Positions 33,087 to 42,473 of a stretch of DNA of 64,000 nt are shown one piece after another. A program made the translations under genes and the position numbers. The DNA comes from Natronosalvus caseinilyticus (GTDB taxonomy: Archaea > Halobacteriota > Halobacteria > Halobacteriales > Natrialbaceae), in assembly GCF_017357105.1 (NCBI RefSeq), contig NZ_CP071596.1:310001-374000 (forward strand), read 5' to 3'. Every line of letters begins with the position of its first letter. Positions within the stretch are counted from its first letter, which is position 1. The notes under the pieces are model-generated. The model had not been told where the DNA came from and made no database searches. It saw only the letters and a program-made list of their open reading frames with translations.

Positions 33087-35477
33087 ATGAACGTCGAGGA
33101 CCTCTCGGGACTGCCCCCCGGCGCCCGCGAACACTTCCACGAGGAAGGGATCGAGGAGCTGTACCCGCCCCAGGCCGCGGCCGTCGAGGCGGGTATCCTC
33201 GAGGGCGACAGCCTCGTCGCCGCGGTGCCGACCGCGAGCGGGAAGACGATGATCGCCGCCCTCTCGATGCTATCGGCAATCGAACGTGGCGGGAAGGCAC
33301 TGTACATCGTCCCGCTCCGGGCGCTCGCCAGCGAGAAGAAGGCCGAGTTCGACACCTACGAGCAATTTGGCGTGACGACGGGCGTTACCACGGGCAACTA
33401 CGAGTCCACGAGCGACTGGCTCGCCACGAAGGACCTGATCGTGGCCACGAGCGAGAAGGTCGACTCGCTCGTGCGCAACGGCGCCGACTGGCTCTCGGAA
33501 CTGACCTGCGTCGTGAGCGACGAGGTCCACCTGATCGACGACCGCAACCGGGGACCGACGCTCGAGGTGACGCTGGCCAAACTGCGGCAACTCAACCCGG
33601 CCCTGCAGGTCGTCGCGCTCTCGGCGACGGTCGGCAACGCCGACGAGATCGCCGGCTGGCTCGGCGCCGAACTGGTCGACAGCGACTGGCGGCCGATCGA
33701 CCTCCAGACGGGGGTCCACTACGGCAGCGCGCTACACTTCGACGACGGGACGACACGCGAGGTACCCGTCGAGGGCTCGGAAAAGCAAGAGGAGGCCCTC
33801 GTCAGGGACATCCTCGAGGAGGGGGGCTCCTCGCTCGTGTTCGTCAACTCGCGGCGGAACGCGGAGGCAGCGGCTCGCCGGTTAGCACGGACCAGCGGTC
33901 CCCAGCTCACGCCCGAAGAGCGAGGACGACTCGCCGACCTGGCGACCGAAATTCGGGACGTGAGCGACACCGAGACGAGCGACGACCTCGCGACTTGCAT
34001 CGAGCAGGGCTCGGCGTTTCATCACGCCGGCCTGGCGAGCGAGCACCGGACGCTGGTCGAGGACGCCTTTCGAGATCGGTTGCTCAAGGTCATCTCGGCG
34101 ACCCCGACCCTCGCCGCTGGCGTCAACACCCCCGCGCGCCGCGTCGTCGTTCGGGACTGGCGGCGTTTCGACGCGACCGCGGGCGGGATGGCCCCCCTGA
34201 ACGTCCTCGAGGTCCACCAGATGATGGGACGGGCGGGCCGTCCGGGGCTCGATCCTTACGGCGAAGCCGTCCTGCTCGCGAAGAACCACGACGAGATGGA
34301 CGACCTCTTCGAGCGCTACGTCTGGGCCGAGCCCGAGGACGTCCGCTCGAAGCTCGCCGCCGAGCCCGCCCTCCGGACGCACGTGCTGGCCACGGTCGCG
34401 TCCGGATTCGCCACCACGCGCGAGGGGCTGCTCTCGTTTCTCTCGGATACGCTCTACGCCAGCCAGTCGGGTGAGGCCGGTCGCCTCGAGACCGTCACCG
34501 ACGACGTGCTGGGCTATCTCGAGCGAAACGACTTCATCGAGCGCGAAGGCAGGGAAAGCGGGAACGGGAGCAAAACAGAACCCGCCGACGAGGGCGCGTT
34601 CGTCTCCGCGGCCGACCTCGCCGAATCGGACTCGAGCGACGAGGCGGTGACGCTTCGAGCGACGAGCCTCGGCCACACCGTCTCGCGGCTCTACCTCGAT
34701 CCGATGAGCGCCGCCGAAATCGTCCACGGGCTCGAGTCCGCCGACGAACGACCCACGCCCCTCGGCCTGTACCAGCTGATCGCCCGCACGCCGGACATGT
34801 ACGAACTCTACCTCCGGTCGGGCGAGGACGAGAAGTTCGGCGAGTTGTTCTACGAACGCGAGGCCGAGTTGCTCGGCGACGCCCCGAGCGAGTACGAGGA
34901 CGCCCGCTTCGAGGACTGGCTCGCCGCCCTCAAGACCGGAAAACTGCTCGAGGACTGGGCCGAGGAGGACGACGAGGATCGGCTCACCGATCGCTACAAG
35001 ATCGGACCCGGTGACCTTCGCGGGAAGGTCGACACCGCCGAGTGGCTCCTGGGCGCCGCCGAATCGCTGGCCGGCGAGATCGGCAGCGAGTGGACGGTCG
35101 CGGTGCGGGAGGCTCGCGCCCGCGTCGAACACGGCGTCCGCGAGGACCTGCTCGAACTGGTCGGGATCCGCGGCGTCGGTCGCAAGCGCGCCCGGCAGCT
35201 GTACGCCGCGGGGCTCGAGACGCCCGCGGATCTCCGGGCAGCGGACAAGGGTATCGTGCTCGGAGCGCTCAGAGGGGAGAAGACCGCCGAGACGATCCTC
35301 GAGAACGCCGGTCGCGAGGACCCGTCGATGGACGGCGTCGAGCCGCGAGCGCCGGACGGGTCGCCCCGAAGTGGCGGCAGTGGCAGTCGCGCCAACGAGA
35401 GCGAAGCCATCGAATCCGCCGGCGGCAATGGAGAAGACGATGACGACGAAACGCAGGCCTCCCTGGGGGATTTCTGA
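33087..35477 (+). CDS. hel308: Hel308 superfamily 2 DNA helicase, 796 aa
   Basis: Archaeal 3'-5' helicase acting at stalled replication forks. Motif I is PTASGKT (48-54), motif II DEVH (145-148), motif III SATVGN, and motif VI is [12 protein letters not shown]. Later domains follow the Hel308 plan: winged helix, ratchet helices and a C-terminal helix-hairpin-helix ([19 protein letters not shown]). It has extra acidic, Ser/Gly-rich inserts near residue 490 and at the C-terminus, common in halophiles. Starting from ATG 33087 gives the known N-terminus. Its stop overlaps the next start by one base. Confidence 0.95.
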   Translation: MNVEDLSGLPPGAREHFHEEGIEELYPPQAAAVEAGILEGDSLVAAVPTASGKTMIAALSMLSAIERGGKALYIVPLRALASEKKAEFDTYEQFGVTTGVTTGNYESTSDWLATKDLIVATSEKVDSLVRNGADWLSELTCVVSDEVHLIDDRNRGPTLEVTLAKLRQLNPALQVVALSATVGNADEIAGWLGAELVDSDWRPIDLQTGVHYGSALHFDDGTTREVPVEGSEKQEEALVRDILEEGGSSLVFVNSRRNAEAAARRLARTSGPQLTPEERGRLADLATEIRDVSDTETSDDLATCIEQGSAFHHAGLASEHRTLVEDAFRDRLLKVISATPTLAAGVNTPARRVVVRDWRRFDATAGGMAPLNVLEVHQMMGRAGRPGLDPYGEAVLLAKNHDEMDDLFERYVWAEPEDVRSKLAAEPALRTHVLATVASGFATTREGLLSFLSDTLYASQSGEAGRLETVTDDVLGYLERNDFIEREGRESGNGSKTEPADEGAFVSAADLAESDSSDEAVTLRATSLGHTVSRLYLDPMSAAEIVHGLESADERPTPLGLYQLIARTPDMYELYLRSGEDEKFGELFYEREAELLGDAPSEYEDARFEDWLAALKTGKLLEDWAEEDDEDRLTDRYKIGPGDLRGKVDTAEWLLGAAESLAGEIGSEWTVAVREARARVEHGVREDLLELVGIRGVGRKRARQLYAAGLETPADLRAADKGIVLGALRGEKTAETILENAGREDPSMDGVEPRAPDGSPRSGGSGSRANESEAIESAGGNGEDDDDETQASLGDF

Positions 35478-36046
35478 TGGAGCTCCTCGCAGGCCGACTC
35501 CACGTGGCCGACCTCGATTCGTTCGTCGCGGACCTCGGCGAAATCGGCGAGGCACACGACGTGACGATCCAGGCGTTCGACCCCCAGTACGTCGCGGGTC
35601 GGCGCCACCTCGAGCGAGCCGTCACTCTCGCGGATCGGGCCATCGAGCGCGGCGAGAACGTCGCCCGTGACCGGGCCGTCGAGCTCCTGTGCTACGCCGC
35701 CGGACGACGCCAGATCGATCGCGCCCTCGAGATGGGCGTCGACGAGGGGGAATCCGACGTGATCGTGCTGGTCGACGGACCAGGCGACGAACTGGCGGCT
35801 CGCGCCCACCTCGAGGACCGGTTCGGGCTCGAGTCCGTGTCGGCGCTCGAGACGGTAGAAGGAGGCGTGGGCGCAGACGCGAATGGAGATGTAGACGTAG
35901 ACGTGAACGCAAACACGAACGTGGACCCGAACCTGAACACCCTGCGTTCGTTCTTCGAAATCAGCGACGCCGAACGGGCGGCGACGGCGGCGAGCCTCGA
36001 GGATCTCGTGTGTGAGCGGGTTGCGTTGCTCGAGGTCGAGAAGTAA
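35477..36046 (+). CDS. cgi121: KEOPS complex subunit Cgi121, 189 aa
   Basis: The Cgi121 subunit of KEOPS, which helps bind tRNA and stimulates Bud32 during t6A formation. The core reads FDPQYVAGRRHLERAVTLADRA and ELLCYAAGRRQIDRALEMG, typical of the family. Residues about 128-155 are an unusual linker of alternating Asp/Asn/Val, encoded by a hexamer-like repeat, inserted before the C-terminal helices. It is co-transcribed with hel308 (TGATG). The threonylcarbamoyl-AMP synthase gene 5 kb away makes the same pathway's substrate. Confidence 0.9.
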   Translation: MELLAGRLHVADLDSFVADLGEIGEAHDVTIQAFDPQYVAGRRHLERAVTLADRAIERGENVARDRAVELLCYAAGRRQIDRALEMGVDEGESDVIVLVDGPGDELAARAHLEDRFGLESVSALETVEGGVGADANGDVDVDVNANTNVDPNLNTLRSFFEISDAERAATAASLEDLVCERVALLEVEK

Positions 36047-36073
36047 GACGTAGCTCGGACGACGTTCGCGAAA

Positions 36074-37387
36074 TCAGACGACGACATACAGCACCGCACC
36101 CGCGAGCGCACCCGCGACCGTCGCGAGGAAGTTCACGCTCTGGTTGCCGAGGAGGTCGCCCTCGAGCGTCGCCCCCAGAACGCTATCGGCGGTCATCCCC
36201 AGGAAGCCGGCGACGCCGATGACGAGCGCTCCCGTGAGCCCAACGACGGGATACGCCACGTAGCTCACGCCCGCAACCGCCGTCGCGCCGACGACACCGG
36301 CGAGTTCGCCCTGCCAAGTGACGCCGCCATCGGTTCCCGGTTCGACGGGCTCGAGTGTCGTGATCAGCCGCGGGGAATCGAAGACGCTTCCAATTTCGCT
36401 CGAGAGCGTGTCGCTAAGTGCGGTCGCGATCGAGCCGGCGAACGCGAACAGAAAGAGGTCGGGGTCGACGGCGAGCAGGTCGGCTTCGCTGGCAGCGAAG
36501 CCGACAACGGCGACGAGCGCGGCCGCGGTGTTGCCGATGACGTTCGAACTCCCGCGCGCGCCGTCGTTTTCCTCGGCGACGCCACGGTCGGTCTTTTGAT
36601 CGTATCGAAATCGCGTCGAGACGCTTCCAACGCCGAAGAACGTGATGAGGACGGCGAACCAGCCGTAGTCGCCGAGAACGATGGTCAAGAGCGCGAGCAA
36701 GATACCGGTGAGCATTCCGGCGATAGAGGCCGCACCCAGCGCGTAGGAGACGTAGCCGATCGCCATCGTGATCGCGATGGCGACGAATATCCCCACAACG
36801 CCGACGCTCGGCTCGAGTTCGTACAGGAGCCACAGCGAGAGGCCGACGGTGAGCAGGACGATCGGATCGTCGTAGCTAATCAGCACGTCGCGGAGCAACG
36901 CTGCGAGGAACGTCCCGCTCACGGCCAGAAACACGACCACCGGGAACGCGCTCTCGAGCGGGGCATCGGTAGCCAGTCGAGCGCCGAGCTGTCCGGCGAT
37001 GGCGGCGATCGAGCCGACTGCTCCGAACGCGATCGTCTGGAGAATGTCGGCGTCGGTTCGCGTTCGAGCGAGGGTCTCCGCCAGACTGCCGTATCCCACG
37101 AGAAAGACGACGCCGACGAAGATCGAGAGCGGGAGCGACCAGTTGACGGCGAGCAGGCCGAGCGTCGTCACGGCGAGGACGAACGTGAGGAGCCCGAACA
37201 GGCGTCCCTCGGCGTAGTCATCCGGAAACGCGAAGAGGTCGAAGACGGGGCCGTCGGTGACGGCGACGGCCACCAGCGCGAGGACGAGGGCGATCGGGGC
37301 CGACAGCTCCGGGCCGAGGATCGGCACGGCCAACGAGAGCGTACAGAGTGCGGCGAAGGCTCCTGCCCGTCGAACCGGTGTCGTCAC
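36074..37387 (-). CDS. DUF92 (TMEM19-like) integral membrane protein, 437 aa
   Basis: A protein of about 11-12 hydrophobic helices. The second half matches DUF92 with its conserved loops: ATALSDTLSSEIGSVF, TDGGVTWQGELAG and TADSVLGATLEG. Related eukaryotic and bacterial members include phytyl-phosphate and similar lipid-phosphate kinases, so a CTP-dependent prenyl phosphate kinase role is conceivable; this is inference. The first half adds about six extra helices. It is convergent with cgi121. Confidence 0.85.
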   Translation of the reverse strand: MTTPVRRAGAFAALCTLSLAVPILGPELSAPIALVLALVAVAVTDGPVFDLFAFPDDYAEGRLFGLLTFVLAVTTLGLLAVNWSLPLSIFVGVVFLVGYGSLAETLARTRTDADILQTIAFGAVGSIAAIAGQLGARLATDAPLESAFPVVVFLAVSGTFLAALLRDVLISYDDPIVLLTVGLSLWLLYELEPSVGVVGIFVAIAITMAIGYVSYALGAASIAGMLTGILLALLTIVLGDYGWFAVLITFFGVGSVSTRFRYDQKTDRGVAEENDGARGSSNVIGNTAAALVAVVGFAASEADLLAVDPDLFLFAFAGSIATALSDTLSSEIGSVFDSPRLITTLEPVEPGTDGGVTWQGELAGVVGATAVAGVSYVAYPVVGLTGALVIGVAGFLGMTADSVLGATLEGDLLGNQSVNFLATVAGALAGAVLYVVV

Positions 37388-37514
37388 GGTGTCGATTCCT
37401 TTCTGTGGGGGGTACTTGAAGGTTCGTCAACGGCCCCGGGCGTATAGAGACGACGCATTCGGCCGCTCGAGTGCTCAGGCGGATCAGATGGGTGGTCTGG
37501 TCGATTCGAATATC

Positions 37515-37609
37515 GCCCTACTATCGTCCCACTATCAGCTCACTCTTGGTCTACTCTCGTCCAACTACCAGCCTTCGCTCCACTACCAGCGCTCCCCCAC
37601 TGCCAGCCT
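37515..37609 (+). repeat. Imperfect CCACTAYCAGC repeats
   Basis: Four imperfect copies of an 11-base unit CCACTAYCAGC occur (near 37528, 37561, 37580 and 37597) in a pyrimidine-rich leader between two divergent genes. The spacing is about 33, 19 and 17 bases. It may be a degenerate repeat or binding-site array. Confidence 0.4.
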
Positions 37610-37667
37610 ACGTGACGAACGGGTCCACACCGTAATCCGTATCTACCGGCCGGGAATACGAGACGCC

Positions 37668-38273
37668 GTGGGCCTGTACGAACGGTATCTCGCCGCACGA
37701 ATTCGCCATCACGAGGGGGAGCCACCCGCTCACGTCGCGCTCGTGATCACCGAGCGTGACCTCCTCGAGCGCGGCGCCTACGAGACCCTCGCGGAGTTCT
37801 TCCGCTGGGCCTTCGAGTACGCCGAACGCGTCACCGTCTACGTGAGCGTGCTCGACGCGGCGGCCGTACCGACGTTGCGACGCGAACTCGAGGAAATCGA
37901 CGCCCCTCGAGCGGTGGCCGTCCGGGGACCGGACGACCGACAATCGGCGGATACGCCCATCCAGATCGGAATCGGGCTCGGTGGAAAACACGAATTTACG
38001 AGTGCAGTCCGGACGCTCGCCGAACACGTCGAATCGGGCGACCTCGAGCCGTCGATGATCGACGACGACGACGTCGAAGCACACCTGATCTTTCCGGACG
38101 AACCCGACCTCGTGATCAAGACCGGTGCCGAGCGGCTCTCGGACTTCATGATCTGGCAGTCGGTCTACTCCGAACTGTACTTCACCGACGTCAACTGGCG
38201 CAACGTTCGAAAGCGGGACTTCCTCCGGGCGGTCCGGGAGTTCTGCAATCGCTCGAGGCGGTTCGGGCGGTGA
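37668..38273 (+). CDS. Degenerate cis-prenyltransferase paralogue, 201 aa
   Basis: The C-terminal two thirds follow undecaprenyl diphosphate synthase closely (VIKTGAERLSDFMIWQSVYSELYFTDVNW), but the catalytic P-loop is gone. Canonical enzymes, including the one at 45241, read HVAVIQDGNRRYAR; this protein reads HVALVITERDLLER, losing the essential Asp. That is the pattern of NgBR/Nus1, the non-catalytic subunit of two-component cis-prenyltransferases. I start it at GTG 37668 (GLYERYLAARIRHHEG); the frame remains open further upstream, where the sequence becomes repetitive. The subunit role is inference. Confidence 0.75.
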   Translation: MGLYERYLAARIRHHEGEPPAHVALVITERDLLERGAYETLAEFFRWAFEYAERVTVYVSVLDAAAVPTLRRELEEIDAPRAVAVRGPDDRQSADTPIQIGIGLGGKHEFTSAVRTLAEHVESGDLEPSMIDDDDVEAHLIFPDEPDLVIKTGAERLSDFMIWQSVYSELYFTDVNWRNVRKRDFLRAVREFCNRSRRFGR

Positions 38274-38799
38274 TCGGTCAGCACGGTTCGATCCGTGTTT
38301 GCGTCGGGGGACGGGCGATGTCACTTTCGACCATACCGAAGTATTTTGGGACAAGGACAAAGCCCCCTCAGTTCCCAGAATTGGAACAGAGATAGCAAGT
38401 CTATCGGAAGGGTCCCCTCACGAATATCGAGCACCCCGTACGACGCCGTGAGTGGGCCGGGGAAGCGTGTATCCGAATCAGGTTGGCGGTGCAACCAATC
38501 CTCGACGGTCGGAGAACGGCTACACGAGCACAATCACGACAAGACGCGTGCTGTCTGGACAAATGGCAAGAAAACGTAACGGTAGCGCGGTTCAGTCGAG
38601 TCGTCCACCGAACGATGGACGACGTACTTCAGCAGCGGCCAGGTACCGTGGGAGGGAACGACGGTACGGCCGCGGTCGATTGCGACGGCTATCGGCGGAA
38701 CCGACGAGTGATGTTCGGTCAGAGGCAACGACGAGGGGCACACGGCACCTGGTCCCGATCAAGATGGTAAACAGATGACAAACGGCACCTAATACGCGC
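38274..38799. other. Intergenic region, 526 bases
   Basis: Several short frames exist on both strands, none with haloarchaeal codon bias or a recognisable motif. The segment is less GC-rich than its neighbours and lacks CTCGAG beyond its first 50 bases or so. It could hold the remnant of a decayed gene or a long regulatory leader for the signalling cluster. I see no hairpin or repeat worth listing. Confidence 0.4.
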
Positions 38800-40107
38800 A
38801 TGAAATTAGAGGAATTCAAACGAGAGCACATTCGGGAGGGGACGAACGTTCTCGTTCTCTCGCCGCTCACCCCCCATGGGACGAAAGCGTTCACGGAGCT
38901 GCTTTCGACGACCAACCCATCCAGGACGAACATGGCCGTCGTGACGTACACGCAGCCACCGAGCATGTGGTTGACCGACTGGGAAGCGGCCAACAACGGC
39001 CCACCGAACGAAATTACCTTCATCCACAACGGATCGGAACCTGGCGAGGAGATCAGTACCGACCAGCAGCGACCGAGAACGATAAACACGGTCCGTACGA
39101 GCCCACAGGACCCCATCGACGTCGTCACCCACCTCGGTGACGAACTGAAACGCTGGCAAGACGAGGGCAGGCAGTCGGTCATCTCCGTCCAGACGTTGAC
39201 GATCCTGCTCGAGTACATCGATTTCGACACCGCATTTCGGTATCTGCACATTCTCATCCACCGCGTGCAGGCTGCTGGAGCGATCGGGTACTACCAGATG
39301 GATCCTACGATCCACGACGAGGAAACGATCAACACGCTCTCGGTGCTCTTCGACGTCGTCGCCGAGGTCAGTCAGACCGAAACCGGTGAAGACGACTGGA
39401 CGCTCGTCGGAAGCAAGTCGCGTGCGGACGCCCCTCACGAGCCCGATCACGATCAGGACGCTGCAGCGTTGAAATCGGAGCGAGAGGAGGTGGATCAATC
39501 GACCCACGAACGTGCGCCCGACGTCGAACGCCACCACGAACCGCGACGGGACAGCGGCGGAGACGAACACTCGCCGCTCACCGAGTTCAAGACCTGGGTT
39601 AGCTCGCTCTGGTCAGGCGATGGAAGCAAAAGAAGCGACGGAGACGGTGGAGATGGCAGTGCTCAGACACACACACGCGACCGGACGCTCGACGGAGGCG
39701 AAACCGGCCCCACAACTAACGGATCGGTCGATACGGACCAGCCATCCCGTGATGCCGACACCGAACCGCCAACACCATCCCAGAACGGATCGAGCGGAAC
39801 CAGCGAATCGATCGAATCGTCAACGACACCCGAGTCGGACGATCCGCTGCTGACGGACCAGGAACAGATCCAGCAGTTGATCGCCCAGTCCGGCGGCCGA
39901 ATGCGGCAGTCGGACCTCGTCGACGAGACCAAATGGTCGAGTTCCTCCGTCAGCCGCAAGCTCTCGAGCATGGAAGAAGATGGATTGATCACGCGCGTGC
40001 AGGTTGGCCGCGGCAATCTCGTTTTCCTCGCCGGCTACGAACCCGACGCGGCCGTCTCTCCATCCGGCACGTCGAGCGAACGAACGACGCCGCTGAGAGG
40101 CGAATAG
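38800..40107 (+). CDS. KaiC-fold (non-ATPase) protein with C-terminal winged helix, 435 aa
   Basis: The first 205 residues resemble the inactive RecA/KaiC-like domain found in haloarchaeal DUF7504-type regulators (NVLVLSPLTPHGTKAF, then VISVQTLTILLEYIDFDTAFRYLHIL), with no Walker A. A long polar, Ser/Thr/Asp-rich linker follows (about 205-345). The last 80 residues are a MarR-type winged helix (QQLIAQSGGRMRQSDLVDE, SSSSVSRKLSSMEEDGLI). It probably senses a signal and binds DNA, and its place in front of a response regulator, KaiC ATPase and kinase suggests one pathway. Confidence 0.75.
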   Translation: MKLEEFKREHIREGTNVLVLSPLTPHGTKAFTELLSTTNPSRTNMAVVTYTQPPSMWLTDWEAANNGPPNEITFIHNGSEPGEEISTDQQRPRTINTVRTSPQDPIDVVTHLGDELKRWQDEGRQSVISVQTLTILLEYIDFDTAFRYLHILIHRVQAAGAIGYYQMDPTIHDEETINTLSVLFDVVAEVSQTETGEDDWTLVGSKSRADAPHEPDHDQDAAALKSEREEVDQSTHERAPDVERHHEPRRDSGGDEHSPLTEFKTWVSSLWSGDGSKRSDGDGGDGSAQTHTRDRTLDGGETGPTTNGSVDTDQPSRDADTEPPTPSQNGSSGTSESIESSTTPESDDPLLTDQEQIQQLIAQSGGRMRQSDLVDETKWSSSSVSRKLSSMEEDGLITRVQVGRGNLVFLAGYEPDAAVSPSGTSSERTTPLRGE

Positions 40108-40286
40108 GTCGTCTGCCATCAGTCTGACGGTTGCACGACCGTGCTCGAGAGTGGCTGTACGCGCCGGTAACGCTGGATGGGACGGAACGGGATTGGTTGG
40201 GATGGCCGAAATTACTAAGGTACGGAAGCAGATACCAAAGAGCGTCAATATACGAGACGAGCGACACCATCTTTCCTGTATAATAC

Positions 40287-40874
40287 ATGGCGACATCAAC
40301 AAACACATCGGACGACTCGAATGGGGGGACGGTGCTCATCGTCGACGATGAGCCCGCAATTACCAGTGCATACGCGAGGTGGCTCGAGGGGAGTTACGAG
40401 GTCAGAGCCGCAAACAGCGGCCCGGATGCGCTCGAGAACCTCGACGAGAGGGTCGACGTCGTCCTGCTCGACAGACGCATGCCGGACGTCTCCGGCGACG
40501 AACTCCTGGAGACAATTCGGGAGCGCGACCTGGATTGTCGGGTTGCGATCGTCTCGGCCGTCGAGCCGGACTTCGACATCATCGACATGGGATTCGATAT
40601 GTACCTCGAAAAACCGGTTTCGGAGCCGAACGAACTCCGGGAGACGGTCTCGAAACTGCTGGACCGGTCGACGTACGACGAACAGATGCAACAGTTCCTC
40701 TCGCTCGCCTCCAAGAAGGCGTCCCTCGAGGCGAAAAAGGCCGAAGACGACCTCTCTTCGAACGAGGAGTACCAGAAACTCGCCGAACAGGTCGATTCTC
40801 TGCGAGAGGACCTCTCGGCCACAGCGACAGAGCTGGACGACGAAGATCTCCGTGCGGAGTTCCACAACCACTGA
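40287..40874 (+). CDS. HalX-type response regulator, 195 aa
   Basis: A receiver domain with acidic pocket VLIVDDEP (D20, D21), phospho-acceptor D62 (LLDRRMPD), and K109 (YLEKP). The C-terminal 80 residues are a helical HalX domain (KASLEAKKAEDDLSSNEEYQKL) without a DNA-binding motif. A TATA-like TGTATAATA lies just before the ATG, so a leader of a few bases or an internal start is possible. It is likely phosphorylated by the histidine kinase two genes downstream. Confidence 0.88.
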   Translation: MATSTNTSDDSNGGTVLIVDDEPAITSAYARWLEGSYEVRAANSGPDALENLDERVDVVLLDRRMPDVSGDELLETIRERDLDCRVAIVSAVEPDFDIIDMGFDMYLEKPVSEPNELRETVSKLLDRSTYDEQMQQFLSLASKKASLEAKKAEDDLSSNEEYQKLAEQVDSLREDLSATATELDDEDLRAEFHNH

Positions 40875-40982
40875 TTCGTCCGTCGGTCATCGGACGCCGA
40901 ACGCATCGGGTCTCGTGAGACCGCTCGAGGATTGATCGACACAGAGACGAATACCTACACCACCGACGAAACGAGCGTATCC

Positions 40983-42473
40983 ATGCCACCAGCAGATCGA
41001 ATCTCGACCGGAATCGCCGGTCTCGACACGATTATCGACGGCGGATTGATCCCGAACAGAAGCTACCTGATACGAGGACGCCCCGGAACGGGGAAGACGA
41101 TGATCGGCCTGCACTTCCTGCTCGCAGGAGCCGAAAACGGCGATCCCGAGGACGTCCTCTGTATCAATCTCGAGGAGTCCACTGCGGACATCGAACGAAA
41201 CGCCGAATCCGTCGGTCTCGATCTGTCCCCCGTCGAGTTTCTGGACATGAGTCCGAGTTCGGATCTGTTCCGCGAGTCACAGAACTACAGCATCTTCTCC
41301 CCCGACGAGGTAGACCAGGAGTCGTTTGCCGACGAAGTAACCGCCCGAATCGAAGAGATCGAGCCCAGTCGCGTGTTCATCGATCCGATCACGCGACTTC
41401 GTCACCTCGTCCCCGACGAGTACCAGTTCCGCCAGCAGGTCATCTCCTTCATGCGATTTTTACAGAACATGGACACCACCGTGATGTTCACCTCTCAGCA
41501 CATGGAGGGGACTTCCGACGACGACCTCCAGTTCCTGAGCGACGGGACCTTTCACCTCGAAAATTCCGAGCACGGGCGGACGATTTCCGTCCCGAAACTT
41601 CGCGGTTCGAACGCCAGGCGGGGCCCACACTCGCTTCGAATTCGAGACGACGGCGTCGACGTGTTTCCCCGCCTCACGATTCCGGAGCAGACCGGCGACG
41701 ATGGGTTGGGAACGGTCCAGTCCGGCGTCCCGGCGTTCGACGAACTGCTGATGGGCGGTATCGACCGGGGGACGATCACCGTCATCAGCGGGCCGACCGG
41801 CGTCGGCAAGACGACGACCGGTGCCCAGTTCATGAAAGAGGCCGCCGGTCGCGGGGAGCGGTCTGTCATCTACATGTTCGAAGAGACCAAGAAGACGTTC
41901 TTCACGCGAGCTGAGAACGTCAACATCCCGGTCACGAACATGGTCGAACACGGGACGCTCGCCGTCGAGGAAGTCGAACCGCTCAACCGCTCCGCCGAAG
42001 AGTTCGCACACGAGGTACGGCGCGAGGTCGAGGAAAACGACACGAAAATCGTGATGATCGACGGCATCAACGGGTACCGACTCTCGCTGCGTGGCGAGCG
42101 TGAACGGCTGATTCGGAAGCTTCACTCGCTGGGCCGATACCTGAAGTCTCGGGGGGTAACCGTGATTCTCGTCGAGGAGGTCGGGACGGTGACGAGTCAG
42201 TTCGAAGCGACCGACGTCGACATCAGCTACCTCTCCGATAACATCATCTTCCTTCGATACATCGAGGTCGATGGTGAGATGAAGAAGGTCATCGGCGTGT
42301 TGAAAAAGCGGACGAGCGACTTCGAGCGGACGATGCGCGAGTTCGAGATCTCGAGTCACGGCATCAAAGTCGGCGAGCCGCTCAGGAACCTCCAGGGCAT
42401 TCTCAGCGGGATTCCGACGCGAACCGACGAGCGACCTGCTCATCCCGATTCGACCCTCCACTCAGGTGAATGA
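40983..42473 (+). CDS. KaiC-like double-RecA ATPase, 496 aa
   Basis: Two KaiC/RadA-type ATPase domains in tandem: Walker A GRPGTGKTMIG in the first and SGPTGVGKTTTG in the second, with Walker B strands VFIDPITRL and IVMIDGIN and glutamates nearby. Archaeal KaiC homologues act in signalling and motility rather than in a full clock; no KaiA or KaiB is present. I start it at ATG 40983; a TTG at 40932 would add 17 polar residues. It overlaps the kinase gene (ATGA), so ATPase and kinase are made together. Confidence 0.88.
   Translation: MPPADRISTGIAGLDTIIDGGLIPNRSYLIRGRPGTGKTMIGLHFLLAGAENGDPEDVLCINLEESTADIERNAESVGLDLSPVEFLDMSPSSDLFRESQNYSIFSPDEVDQESFADEVTARIEEIEPSRVFIDPITRLRHLVPDEYQFRQQVISFMRFLQNMDTTVMFTSQHMEGTSDDDLQFLSDGTFHLENSEHGRTISVPKLRGSNARRGPHSLRIRDDGVDVFPRLTIPEQTGDDGLGTVQSGVPAFDELLMGGIDRGTITVISGPTGVGKTTTGAQFMKEAAGRGERSVIYMFEETKKTFFTRAENVNIPVTNMVEHGTLAVEEVEPLNRSAEEFAHEVRREVEENDTKIVMIDGINGYRLSLRGERERLIRKLHSLGRYLKSRGVTVILVEEVGTVTSQFEATDVDISYLSDNIIFLRYIEVDGEMKKVIGVLKKRTSDFERTMREFEISSHGIKVGEPLRNLQGILSGIPTRTDERPAHPDSTLHSGE

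Noticed and set aside
33882-35555. 557-codon frame opposite hel308
   Set aside because: Shadow of the helicase gene; the translated sequence has no domain and hel308 motifs on the other strand are complete.
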